Source: Rhizoclosmatium globosum (Eukaryota > Chytridiomycota > Chytridiomycetes > Chytridiales > Chytriomycetaceae). Taken from it: DNA of 64,000 nucleotides. Numbering within the stretch: the first letter of the stretch is position 1; each line of letters starts with the position of its first letter. Both the position numbers and the translations under genes were made by a program. The notes under the pieces were generated by a model, which worked only from the letters and a program-made list of their open reading frames with translations, had not been told where the DNA came from and did not search any database. This document shows positions 54,607 through 64,000 of the stretch, in pieces. Location: the NCBI GenBank assembly GCA_002104985.1, contig MCGO01000002.1, positions 310,001-374,000 of the forward strand, given 5' to 3'.

Positions 54607-56192
54607 TTAATTCTTTAATGCTTTGTATAATCCAAAGATACCCACTCCAATAGCAGCCACAGCGAAACTCTTTTTTGCAACAACGCCCCAGTCCATTGAG
54701 CTGGAAGTTTCGATATCAACATCATCACCGGCTACTGGAGCACTAGAAATAGAACTTCCTTTCTTGGAGCGCTCCTTCTCCCTTCGGCGCAAGTTCTTCT
54801 TTTGAGTTGGAGTTACTGGAGCAGTAACTTTAGGAGTTGACGAATTGAGTTGTCCTAGAATAAATGGTGAGCCTTAGATGTAATGCCCTGTGGAAACAAA
54901 CCATTCTTCTTCAATGCAGCCATAGCTTTGACTTTCTCGATATCCAATACATTCCCTTGCAATTTCAATTCAGCATCCATCTCAATCAACGAATTCAGGC
55001 CAACTTCATTCAGTCCAGCCAACTGTGGAGGCAACCCAAGCTCCTTAACAATCTTCATTCCAGTGCGAATCAGCTCAATTCCCTTTGTTACGTTTGGCTC
55101 CTCCAATCCAAATCCATTCAAGTAAAAGATTCCGAGGTTCCAGGTACTCTGGCCATGTCCCTCCTTTGCTGCGGTGGTCCAGGCACTAATCGCGCCTTCT
55201 GGCTTTGGTTCTCCAATTCCACTTCCTCCCTCCATCAATAAAAGACCTGTTTGGAACAACAGTGTCTGGTAGAGACGTGGTTGTTCGACAGCCATTGCAC
55301 CTCCATCGTCAGCTTCACCAAAACCAGCCTGAATAGCTGCACGAGACCACTGCAAGGCTTCGAGGAAGGATTTTGGGGTGTTGTGGGATCCACTAGCATA
55401 AGTTGTCATCAAGATGTAGCAAGCCTCTGGGTTTCCAGCATTTCCAGCGCGCCTATGAATCTGTCAGACTATGACCATGAGGGATATGTTAGCAACTCAA
55501 CTTGTGCCACAATAACGCATCCTTTTCACTCTTTGAAACTGGAATTCCCGGCATTTCTTCACGACCGATTTCGTACCAAGCGCAAGCTTGAGCATAGCAG
55601 AGATAGATCCATTCTCAGCTGCGGAATGCATCAACTTCAAGGTTCCAGCATCGCTCAAGTTATGAAGTGCATTAGCAAGCAAGTACTTTGAGTGGGCATC
55701 CGTGTCAGAGTTGGATCCAATGCCTGAATGTAAGCGAGTTTTCACCTTTTAGCAAGCAAAAGCTGGGAGACAAAGAAACGCACCTCCTTGGATAGGCAAT
55801 GGCCACTGGTTCTTGACAGTCATCTTATTCAAGCGCAGAATCATAATGTTGAAGTAAGGGTTCTCTCGCTTCTCGGAGGAGTCCTTCTTGTCAGCCTCGT
55901 TCTCCGCCAAGTCATCGAGGGCAATTGGGCGGATCAAAACATCGTAGTTATCCTTCGCAATTGTGGCGTAGAGTCGGCCTTTGAGGAGCAGAAAGTCCTT
56001 GACGTGAACTGTCACAAAGTCGTCCTTCAGTTCAACCTTGACATCTTCTCTGACGATCGATGGATTAACACGGGCACTGAAGAGAACATTGGCCTCTGTT
56101 TGGGTCCAGTTGTACAAGGCTCCAGCTGGATCGGCGATGACAGATCGTTGGGCGAGGAACTGCTCGTCTGGTGCGGATTCTCCAAGTGCCAT
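54607..56192 (-). CDS. CS-domain plus Sel1-repeat protein with C-terminal tail anchor
   Basis: ATG 56192 (MALGESAPDEQF). An N-terminal CS (p23/NudC-like) domain covers about residues 25-105 (YNWTQTEANVLFSARV...VKVELKDDFVTVHVKD...LYATI). After introns, a helical region with Sel1/TPR-like repeats follows (HNLSDAGTLKLMHSAAENGSISAMLKLALG; GNPEACYILM; KEGHGQSTWNLGIFYLNGFG). The C-terminus is basic then a single hydrophobic span (SFAVAAIGVGIFGLYKALKN), fitting a tail-anchored ER or mitochondrial outer-membrane protein. CS domains commonly recruit Hsp90 or act as co-chaperones, so a membrane-linked co-chaperone is a reasonable guess. The middle exons (55410-55560) contain a junction I could not resolve. 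Confidence 0.7.
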
Positions 56193-56332
56193 GGTTTTTG
56201 ATGTTGTTTTTATTGGCATATTGCTGGAAGCTAACGAATAACAGTATAGCATAGAATTTATATTCATACATTTGTGCTCTTGCATAAAGGAAATGAGATA
56301 ATCATTCAGCTGGCTTCTAAGCTCCATCTTAT

Positions 56333-56691
56333 TCAAACAACACAACAACAGCAACAAATAGCACGACAGAAACACCAGATACATGCAATAACACAAGCAA
56401 TGAAAAATAACCCCCCGATACTCGCACCCTATGAAACATGTCAGAACTGGGAGAAAACTAAAAGAAACTCACCGCAATGATTCCTGTGAGGTCCTTAACA
56501 CTGTAGTCCGCCGCCTTACACATTTCATTTGTTCTCTTGAGCTCATTGTAGCACGAGGTTGAGCTACAGTCTCCAGTGTTAATCACGTTTGTACGAGATC
56601 CGCAGTAGCAAGCGCAGAACGTAGCGTGGACTGTCGCAACATTGATAATGACGAGAATGATGGCAGACTGAAGGAGTGATTTGAAAGACAT
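56333..56691 (-). CDS. Cys-rich single-pass membrane protein, family copy 1
   Basis: ATG 56691. Signal peptide (MSFKSLLQSAIILVIINVATVHA), a short ectodomain with six or more Cys (FCACYCG, VINTGDCSSTSC, EMCKAADYSVKDLTGIIA), then after a 45-nt intron a Gly-rich span (GASIGGLFFIACVIACIW) and a cytosolic Cys cluster (CFCRAICCCCVV). The ectodomain pattern C-x-C-x-C...VINT-x-DC...C...C...DY-x-VKDLTG is shared with the copies at 56823-57122 and 58730-59274. The juxtamembrane Cys run is a likely palmitoylation site. Family and function not recognised; the layout resembles Shisa-like adaptor proteins only superficially. Confidence 0.65.
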
Positions 56692-56822
56692 TATAGTTTC
56701 CTTGATAGGCTTTCTTTCGGAGTAGAACTTGTGGCTGGAGGTTTTATTGAGTAACTAAGTGCTAAATGTTCGACTTAGTAGTTTAAAACTAAGTGTGTAT
56801 TATTGGAAACGAGAGCATCTCT

Positions 56823-57122
56823 TTATTTACGACAACTTGAACACATTCCCTTGCAGCAACAGACGATGCAAAATATGATGCCGGCGACCAAGACAATTGC
56901 TGCAATCGAAACTCCTGCAATCATACCGGTAAGGTCTTTGACCTCATAGTCTTCCACTTTACATTGGTTTGAAGGATTATCTTTGACTCCATCGAAACAA
57001 GACTGAGCAGTGCAGTCAGATGTGTTGATTACCCTCGTATCGGATGAGCATTCGCACAAGCAAAATATGGCGGAAACAGAAGCCGTAAGAAAAATGATGA
57101 GTATAGCAGGATTACACTTCAT
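56823..57122 (-). CDS. Cys-rich single-pass membrane protein, family copy 2 (intronless)
   Basis: One exon from ATG 57122: signal peptide (MKCNPAILIIFLTASVSA), ectodomain (FCLCECSSDTRVINTSDC, SCFDGVKDN, QCKVEDYEVKDLTGMIA), a span (AAIVLVAGIIFCIV) and a tail CCCKGMCSSCRK. The intron that interrupts copies 1 and 3 after the DLTG-x-IA codons is absent here. The tail keeps a Cys cluster but of different sequence. Intact frame. This is the cleanest member of the family. Confidence 0.72.
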   Translation of the reverse strand: MKCNPAILIIFLTASVSAIFCLCECSSDTRVINTSDCTAQSCFDGVKDNPSNQCKVEDYEVKDLTGMIAGVSIAAIVLVAGIIFCIVCCCKGMCSSCRK

Positions 57123-57346
57123 GCGAGAGGTGAGTATGATTATCCCTCGTTTTTGAAGAGTTCATTTGTTTGACTGTGGCTCAGGGTTTCCAAATCCAAA
57201 TGAATAATCAAAACAAGAGCCTTTGCTAAACCTTCCACTGTGCTGTTTCCACGTCAATCAAAGAAGTGGCGTCAACTGCCACGTTTCCAATCCATTTTTG
57301 TTCAAAAGCCGCTTGCTTCTTGTTTGCCCCCAAGCCATCAATCAAA

Positions 57347-58437
57347 ATGTCCCAACTTCGCACCGTCCTCTACTCCGACATTCCTGCAACTTCCACTGAC
57401 TCTACTCAAGTGACCCAGCAGCAAGTAGCAGAGGCCTTCGCAGTGTTCCGAGTTGCATCACAAAACTACTTCTATAATGAAGGTCTTCTCGTCTCCACCG
57501 AAGCCGCCGCTGTCGAGCTTGGCGAAATGAGCAAACCACCAACGAATAAAGACGTTCTAGCCTACCACAGCGTTGTCTTGGACAGCAACGATACTGTCGT
57601 GGCAGTGCTCAATGCCCGCATCAACTGTCGCACCGGAACAGTACAAACCCAGTGTTTGGCAGATCCCAGCACAGGTCCGGAAAAGTACCATGAAACTTGC
57701 TCATTCGGAATGAATACCCTCATTGAATTTGCCAAATCAAATGCCTCCAAAGTCTCCCCTTCCGTGCCAATGAAATTTACGTCCTGGGTCCGTGACAAGA
57801 ACACCATATTGGAATCTATCGTTAAATCTCTGGGACTCACTGTGTTCCACTCTAATTCCACAATGTACAAGGATATTGCGAATGACCCTATTCCTCCTTA
57901 TGCGGAAACAACTGCTTTCCTCCGATCATTGGGCTACGAACTCCGCCCTTACGATGCCGAAGCGCATGTGCATAAGCTTCATGTTGCGCACCAAGTTGCG
58001 TTCAGAGATTACGCCCTCCACGACGAAGACGAGCCTTTTGACACTTGGCTCAAGGACGTTTCCGGTCCGGCGAAGGATACGATCCCTCCCTGTTTTACGT
58101 TCTGTGGAGTATCGAGAAGGATGAAATTGTTGGCGGCGTGTTAGCTTACGATAAAACAGATCAGAAGAGAGGAAAGGTTTTCGTGTACCAAGTTTTTGTT
58201 CTACGTGAGGCCAGAAGAAAGGGAGTGGGAAGTTCCTTGATGCAGGCTGTATTTGCTGATTTGAAGGAAAGAAAGATGAGTGAAGCTGGTGAAGATTCTG
58301 CAAAGTTCACCCATGTCGCGCTGGCAGTGGATGAAACGAGCTCAACGAATGCAATGAGATTGTATGAAAAGGTTGGCATGATTCGGACACGTGGAATGAA
58401 GGGATGGCACTTTGTATTACGTCCAGCTGAAGAATAA
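57347..58437 (+). CDS. GNAT-family N-acetyltransferase with degenerate N-terminal GNAT half
   Basis: ATG 57347 (MSQLRTVLYSD). The C-terminal half carries a standard GNAT core: EIVGGVLAYDK, VFVYQVFVLREARRKGVGSSLMQAVF (motif A with the R-x-x-G-x-G/S acetyl-CoA loop), VALAVDETSSTNAMRLYEKVGM. The N-terminal half has GNAT-like spacing but lacks the loop, so the protein resembles two-domain acetyltransferases of the mycothiol-synthase (MshD) shape. The substrate cannot be told. One frame break near 58060 joins DTWLKDV to FRSGEGYDPSLFYVLW. It sits between the Cys-rich membrane protein copies, interrupting their array. Confidence 0.75.
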
Positions 58438-58729
58438 AGCACATATATACATTTTTAAACATCTGTCTCACTTAGAATCACTAAAATAAAGCTTGAGAGA
58501 ATTTCCTTATTTTCAAAGGGAAACATTTTGATTGAGAAAGTCCGCACTATAGCCAAAATAGAAAGCCAAGCATTACACACATGAAATACAAAATAGATGG
58601 CAAAAGCTAGTATGTATATTTGGAACCTGTAGCAACAAAAAAAAAGGCAGAGAAGACGAAAGATGAGATCGTTTCTGGAGATTAAAGGGAAAGGGCATGC
58701 ACATATGTACTTGATCTGCACCCTCCATC

Positions 58730-59274
58730 TTACACCAGACAACAGCAACAGCAAATGGCACGACAGAAGCACCAGATACACAAAATCACACATCCAAGAA
58801 AGATGAGTCCACCCACAGTTCCACCCTATAATGAAGAAAAAAAAAGAGACGCTTAATTTAGAAACACACCAATCAAAAAACACTCCCAGAAGGTGGAAAG
58901 AACTTACAGCAATGATACCAGTCAAGTCCTTGACATCGTAATCAGAGATGGTACAGGTGTTGCTTGGTCCCTTGAGTGAGTCATAACATTTGGCAGCGGA
59001 ACAGCCGTCAGAGTTGATGATGTTGTAGTTTCCTTGACAGATACCTAGTGTCAGAGGGAGGTTTGTAAGTTGGGTTTGGTGTGTTGGTGTGGGTGTTGTT
59101 GGAAGGCAATCAAAGAGTTGAACTTGTGTCTCCTCTCATGATAGCTTGCTCACTGGTTGATGGGGAGGAGATAGATGACAATTCGATGACGTACATTGGC
59201 AGAAGGTTGCACTGACAGTGAGATGTTGATGAGGAGATGATGAAAGCGGACTGGAAGGCGGCCTTGATTGACAT
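58730..59274 (-). CDS. Cys-rich single-pass membrane protein, family copy 3
   Basis: ATG 59274 (MSIKAAFQSAFIIS). After a frame adjustment near 59225 the signal peptide ends TVSATFCQC. A longer intron (about 59046-59185) is followed by GICQGNYNIINSDGCSAAKCYDSLK and ISDYDVKDLTGIIA. A further intron precedes the span (GGTVGGLIFLGCVILCIW) and tail CFCRAICCCCLV, nearly identical to copy 1. Copies 1 and 3 are thus closest to each other even though copy 2 and the acetyltransferase lie between them. From 58438 to 58729 I see only 3' flanking sequence. Confidence 0.65.
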
Positions 59275-59481
59275 TTTTCGTTGGGATTTGTGAGCCTGTC
59301 TCCCAAATAGTCCATCATTCTCGTTTGGGAGTTGACCCCTGAATAACCTAAATAATCTCAAAGTATAGAAGAAACAGGTTTATGCGTGTGCATGCAAAGG
59401 CACAAAGAGAGTTAAAAAACCAAAATCACAAACTCATTCCATCATCCATCATCAAAGAGAATCCTTGTCACATCCCTCAAA

Positions 59482-61362
59482 TTAAATCAAAGTCCGGTAC
59501 AATTTTACCGCCTCACTTTCCTCCCCAAATGCAGCCTTCAAGTGATACAAGACACCAGCCTTCCCCTTGATCCCAGAACTCTTGAGCCTCTCAATCAAAC
59601 CAGCAGCCAACACCTCACCACCTTCTACTTTTGATTGTGCAATCCCCGTAATCAAGGTCTTGTACGACGGCTCTGTCCACTCAAACCCATTCGCCCGTGC
59701 AGATTCAAAGAACTCAGCAGCCTCAAGAATTCGGCCAGACGACACAAGCCCCTTCAAAGACTTTGCATACACTACCGCACGATCATCTGGAGTTTCGATG
59801 GTGGCTGTATCAAACGCCTTGAGGAACTTTGAGAAGGCAGCCATGTTCCCTGTGTGGGCGTACCCGACACACCCAGTTCCATACCGAATCGCAGGTGGGA
59901 TCTTTCCGATTCCATCAAACCATGCGTCCCAGGTCTCCAGGAGTGCGGAGGCTGGTGGACCGTTGGCGAGTGTCAGGTGGTGTGCATAGTCAAACACGAC
60001 TTGGAGGGATCGTTTCTCGGCTTTGGCGGCGTTGATGACGATCGGATGATTCCCCATGCTTCTTCGGCGGATGAGTCTGAGGCGCTGTCGAGGGCGTAGA
60101 CACGGAGCATGGCGAGGAGGAGACTTGGGGGGATGCCGAGGGATGGGTTGAATGTGGATTGGATGTGTTGGATTTCGGCTTTTCCGGCGGCAAGGTCTTG
60201 GCGACTGTGGCGGCAGCAAGGACGCGTTGGGATATGATTAGGAGGGGGCGAGTTTTGCAACGGAGACGGCTTCGGTTCGGAGTTCCACGCATGTTGTCAC
60301 GTCGCCGGTTTCAACAAAGGGAGTCATTGCGAGAGAGTAGGTGGTGTTGTTGGGTCTGACATCAGTGTGAGAGGACAGGAATTCAGGAGGGAAAGGAGGC
60401 GGAGGGTTGCTTCTTTGGTGGTTGGAGTAGGTGGGTTTGAGACGTAAGCCTTAAGAAGACTGTTGTAGGTTGCAATTAAAAGAGCAATGTGAGGTGGTGG
60501 GGCTGGGCGTGTACGTTTTTTGATGAGAGCTGGAGAAGCATCTTTGGGAAGAGGTGGGTGACGGTGCCAGGTTGGTTTATCAGCGCAGAGCTCCAGTAAT
60601 TTACTGACAAGACGGTCTTTCGTTGGGAGGTCAGTTGAATTATCAGTTGGTTTGGGGCAGCAGGTTTCTTGACGTGAATGCCCTTGTTGTCGAGTGCTTC
60701 AATCAAACGCACTTCCTCAGCACGAATTCGTTCCGCACGCAGTCTGTCTCTCTCCATCTTTTCAGCTGCCAGTTTCGCGTCCATTTCAGATGGGTTCGGT
60801 TTAGGCAAGCCGCACTTGCGTTCGACAAATGCACGCAGGACAGTCTCGGCCTCCTCAAAGTGGGCGGCACGAGCAAGGGCCTCCGTTGCAAGAACAATAG
60901 CGGCATCAATGTCTTCAAGCGAGCTGCTGTCCTTGGTTCTCAGCAAGTCAAAGACAGCATCGACATCGGCAGCAGCAGCGCGTGCCTCGAGAACAACGAG
61001 TTCTGCAGCTGCGAGTGGCCACCAGGAACGTTAATTGCGAAGAGGTCTTCTGCGGCGGAACGAAGGGCTCGCTTTGAAAGGGCGGCCGAGGACGATGCCA
61101 CGAGAAGAAGGCGTTCGACATCGGCCGCGCTCAGGTGGCGTCGGGTTGCCGCCGTCGACGACGTGAAGAGCGTCCAGGCCGCGGCGTCGTCGGCAACGGT
61201 GTTTGCATCCAAGTGCGTGCGCATCTGAACGGCAACGCTCGAGTCGTTGCTGCCAATCGCACTGGTCGCGCTGGTCGTGCCGGTCGTGTATCGGCGAATG
61301 CTCAGTAAAGGCCGCGTTGCTGGAAGGCGTTGGAGCAAGGACGTGAGTCGAGAAAGCTGCAT
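59482..61362 (-). CDS. Mitochondrial PPR-like helical-repeat protein
   Basis: ATG 61362 opens a presequence (MQLSRLTSLLQRLPATRPLL) rich in Arg and Leu. The body is all-helical: LEDIDAAIVLATEALARAAHFEEAE, a strongly charged Lys/Arg/Glu helix (about 60690-60790), then PPR-type units such as ATYNSLLKAYVSNPP, TTYSLAMTPFVETGD, RYGTGCVGYAHTGN and PSYKTLITGIAQSK (the last three at 60330-59600). PPR proteins bind organellar RNA, so a role in mitochondrial transcript maturation or translation is likely. Several frame breaks (near 61025, 60640, 60240 and 60040) leave exon borders uncertain. The adjacent GTPase gene is upstream on the same strand. Confidence 0.6.
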
Positions 61363-61448
61363 TGGATGTGTTCTCCTTCAAACTTTGTGTTTGCTCTTTT
61401 TTGCTTTTCTGTCTTGAAAAACACAACAAACTCTTTCTTAATTTATTT

Positions 61449-62980
61449 TTAATCTTTCTTCACAGCCTCCTGCGTCAGCTTGAATGAAATAATGTTGTTT
61501 TCAAGAGTGATTTCATCGCTTTCTCCACACCGAACACCTCCAACTGTCTCGATATACTGACAAAACTTTTTGCTGTCCCCAAGCATGTCTCCCATCAATT
61601 CTCCCATGGTCGTTCCCTTCTTGACAAGTACACAGTCTCGGAACACTCCCGTCTTCTCCTTAGATCCAGCCGCTCCACCATCTCCAAAGGACGTGATATT
61701 TCGCACAGAATATACTGGAATAAGTTGCAATGTATCCATAGCGAGTTTGAGAGTCTGTGTCACTCCAGTGTTTCCATACCGGAACAAGACGAGGTCTTGA
61801 ACCTTTTCTAAACGCGTTAATGTAGTTGGAGGAAGTGGTTTGAGACCATTCTGAACATGTAATCAGTTGAGCTCACACAAATGGAAGAGATTAATGTCCC
61901 GAACCTTGTCATCTGCGAGGTCAAAGAACTCTGTGCCTTCGATATAGTTAATGAATCCTTGCGAATGCAGCTTTCGCAAAAACATTTCCGCCAATGCACT
62001 CGTCAATACAATCTTCGTCTAAACAAGATTTCAGTTCAAGACCACAGCAACAAGAAATCTAAAGAACTCACCGGGCCATATTTTCTAAAAATCCTATCAA
62101 TATTCTTATCCGAGTCCGGCAAGTCAATCTTATTCAACGCAATAATCGTTGGGAACCGTTCCTCCAAGAACGCATCCACAACCTTCCTCACAGTCTCCTC
62201 ACCCCACTCTTCAAGTTTATCCAATCCAGCACCACATCTATCCAACGACCGCTGCACACACACCAAGTTGGCGCCGTACCCGGAAAACTGAGCCGCAAGC
62301 GTTTCAGCCGTCGACGATGCAGTCGCCACATGCCGTCTTCGGATCCCGTCCCACTTTTTCCACAGATTGTTGAAGATCCATGAATGGATTTCGGATTGTA
62401 GCCAATCAATGTCGTTGATGGGGTCGTATCCAATCGTTACTTTCCCGCCAGCGTCTGTTGTTCCTGACGAGTCAACGACGTGGATGAGGAGGTCGGCATG
62501 TCGAAGGTCGTCGAGGAACTGTGTGGTGTTTTGTGAGTCAAGGACACTGACTATGTTGTGACAGTGACGTCCCAAGAACACTCCTTACTTGGTTTCCTAG
62601 GCCTTCACCGGTTGAGGCACCAGGGACGAGACCGGCCACGTCCATAATCTTGAGAGGGACCATTCGTGTGCCGTTGATGCATTTGCCATGTTTTGGTGCA
62701 CATTGGTCACTCTTGTTGAAGCGTTTGCACGGGCAGTCAATTGGAACATCTGTGTGGTTTGAAGAAGAGTAAGACGTTTGATGCTTCAGAGATTGGTGGA
62801 GGTATGGGAGTAGAAGTTTCAAAGGACAAAGGTGAACAACTTACAAGCAACTCCATGGTTTGGCTTGATGGTTGTGAAGGGAAAGTTTCCGACTTTGGCA
62901 GCTGCATCTGACACTGCATTCAAGAAGGACGACTTTCCGGCGGATGGTTTGCCAACACAAGCGACAAGGTACTCTTTCAT
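61449..62980 (-). CDS. Obg/YchF-superfamily GTPase of the YGR210C type
   Basis: ATG 62980 ([19 protein letters not shown]). G1 [10 protein letters not shown]2 [11 protein letters not shown], the family's Cys segment [11 protein letters not shown]3 [19 protein letters not shown]4 NKID and the [13 protein letters not shown] and [13 protein letters not shown] segments match the YGR210C group of Obg-like GTPases, including a C-terminal TGS-like domain ([18 protein letters not shown]). These proteins associate with ribosomes or translation factors, but a specific role is unknown. Five short introns; the frame is essentially intact. The left neighbour (PPR-like) starts 87 bp after its stop on the same strand. 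Confidence 0.88.
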
Positions 62981-63254
62981 TTTACTTTTTTTCCTTTATT
63001 TGAATAAAAGGAAAGAGAGTATCAAACAATATCTATTGTAGTTTTTTCAAGGGGCTGGATTCGAGCATGTTTTCGGATAGTCTCTCACTTGATCCATTTA
63101 ACCTTAATTTTAAATCCAGATTTGCAATTAGATTGACGATCCATTCCAATTACAAATCTGTTTTCGAATTGCTTGGATAGGATTGGGGGGCTCAGAGTGC
63201 GACGTTTTCACCAAAAAAATCGTGGAGAACTTGGTATCCATCCACCCACTCAAT

Positions 63255-64000
63255 ATGATCACGTCTGCATCGCTAGTCCCGCCAACGGGCAGCGGCTTCA
63301 TTGTAGAGACAGGCGGACACAGCAATATTGTGGTTCGGGGCCACCTTCGGCTTCCCCTTGCGGCGTCAACGGAGGCATGGCCATTCCAAGTGAGTGCCTG
63401 GTGACAGTGCGTGGAGTAGTGCGATCGGCGGCAGCGAGACCGAGCTCGTGAATGTGTTGGTGTAGCGCACGACTCTGAGGTGTCTGGCCGCTTGTGCTCA
63501 AGGCGCCGTACCTTGTTCCGTTCACAGTCGACTTGGGCACGAGCGGCCTTGTTCCCTCGCACGGCCGCCTTGTCGAATACACTGTCCACGCGGCCGTGTC
63601 GTTCTCGATGCCGGGCTCGAGCGAGTCGCTTGTCGAGGCTCAGGCGCCGGTGCTCGTGCTGCCGAATGAGCGGCTGCGGGCCCTTGTGCTGGCGTCGCAG
63701 GCGCCTTTGGCCGTGGCGAATGGCGACGACGACTCAAGTGCGAATGCGGGTTTAGGTGCGGGTGGTGCGGGTGCCGGTCAGGACGAGCCAGTCAACTTTG
63801 TCTTGACAGTGGCCCGGCGTGCTGTCCTTGCCGGAGACGAATTTGTGGCAGAGCTCAATGTGGCATCCTCAAAGACGCAGTTGCACAAGGTGGTTCTCTC
63901 GCTGCAAGCCAAGACTACCGAGCATGCTGCCGAGGTCGATATTCCAGGCCCACTTGAAACATTGGCTTCTATTGAGGATGCTTCTCTCAACGACAACGAT
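63255..64000 (+). CDS. Arrestin-like protein, 3' end cut by window edge
   Basis: ATG 63255 (MITSASLVPPTGSGF) or a start slightly upstream begins a beta-rich protein with arrestin-fold features: IVVRGHLRLPL, LVPFTVDLGTSGLVPSHGRLVEYTVHAAV (the FPF-like edge followed by the V-E-Y-x-V-x-A strand), then an acidic loop and DEPVNFVLTVARRAVLAGDEFVAELNV, the start of the second arrestin lobe. Fungal arrestin-related proteins recruit Rsp5-type ligase to transporters or act in pH sensing. Two frame breaks (about 63440 and 63500) make the first 250 bp uncertain. The coding frame is still open at 64000. The stretch 63000-63254 otherwise looks like spacer. Confidence 0.5.

Overview
This is a gene-dense stretch of a fungal nuclear genome with short spliceosomal introns, mostly 45-90 nt and GT-AG. 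The fungal call rests on an Ssr4-type SWI/SNF subunit, PH-CRIB p21-activated kinases of the Cla4 type, a Sit4/PP6 phosphatase, an A49 RNA polymerase I subunit, an Aim41-type YqeY protein, a YGR210C-type GTPase and Set2. I cannot place it in a phylum from the sequence alone.

Left end (1-14.7 kb): two tandem four-TM protein genes with a decayed copy between them; a CaMKK/Ssp1-type kinase (minus) with a triplicated exon-intron junction; SET2 and RPA49 (plus); a possible small membrane protein (minus); a C2H2 zinc-finger factor; an unrecognised Cys-motif protein; a possible membrane protein; and SSR4 (minus).

Centre (14.7-31.7 kb): two complete head-to-tail TOR kinase genes, here called TOR-A and TOR-B, separated by 62 bp. 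They differ in intron content and in the rapamycin-binding region. A secreted GH20 hexosaminidase and a possible small surface protein follow.

Next (34.5-41.8 kb): a QN-rich protein with a truncated duplicate of its 3' end, a long Ser-rich protein, three tandem copies of a small four-TM protein (minus), and a mitochondrial YqeY/AIM41 gene.

Then (41.9-52.4 kb): an array of four Cla4-type PAK genes, three plus and one convergent minus. Right end (53-64 kb): SIT4/PP6, a CS-Sel1 tail-anchored protein, three copies of a Cys-rich single-pass membrane protein, a double-GNAT acetyltransferase, a mitochondrial PPR-like protein, a YGR210C-type GTPase and the start of an arrestin-like gene.

Nutrient and polarity signalling dominate the content: TOR, CaMKK (the SNF1/AMPK activator class), Sit4 (a TOR-pathway phosphatase in yeast) and Cla4/PAK (Cdc42 effectors). 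Expansion by tandem duplication is the main structural theme.

Caution for users: many genes need a -1 frame change to read through. Where paralogues let me resolve the shift, each looks like one missing base and none clearly like an added base. Unpolished consensus deletions are the likeliest cause, but they are unevenly spread. I treat such genes as real unless other decay is visible, and exon borders should be taken as approximate there.
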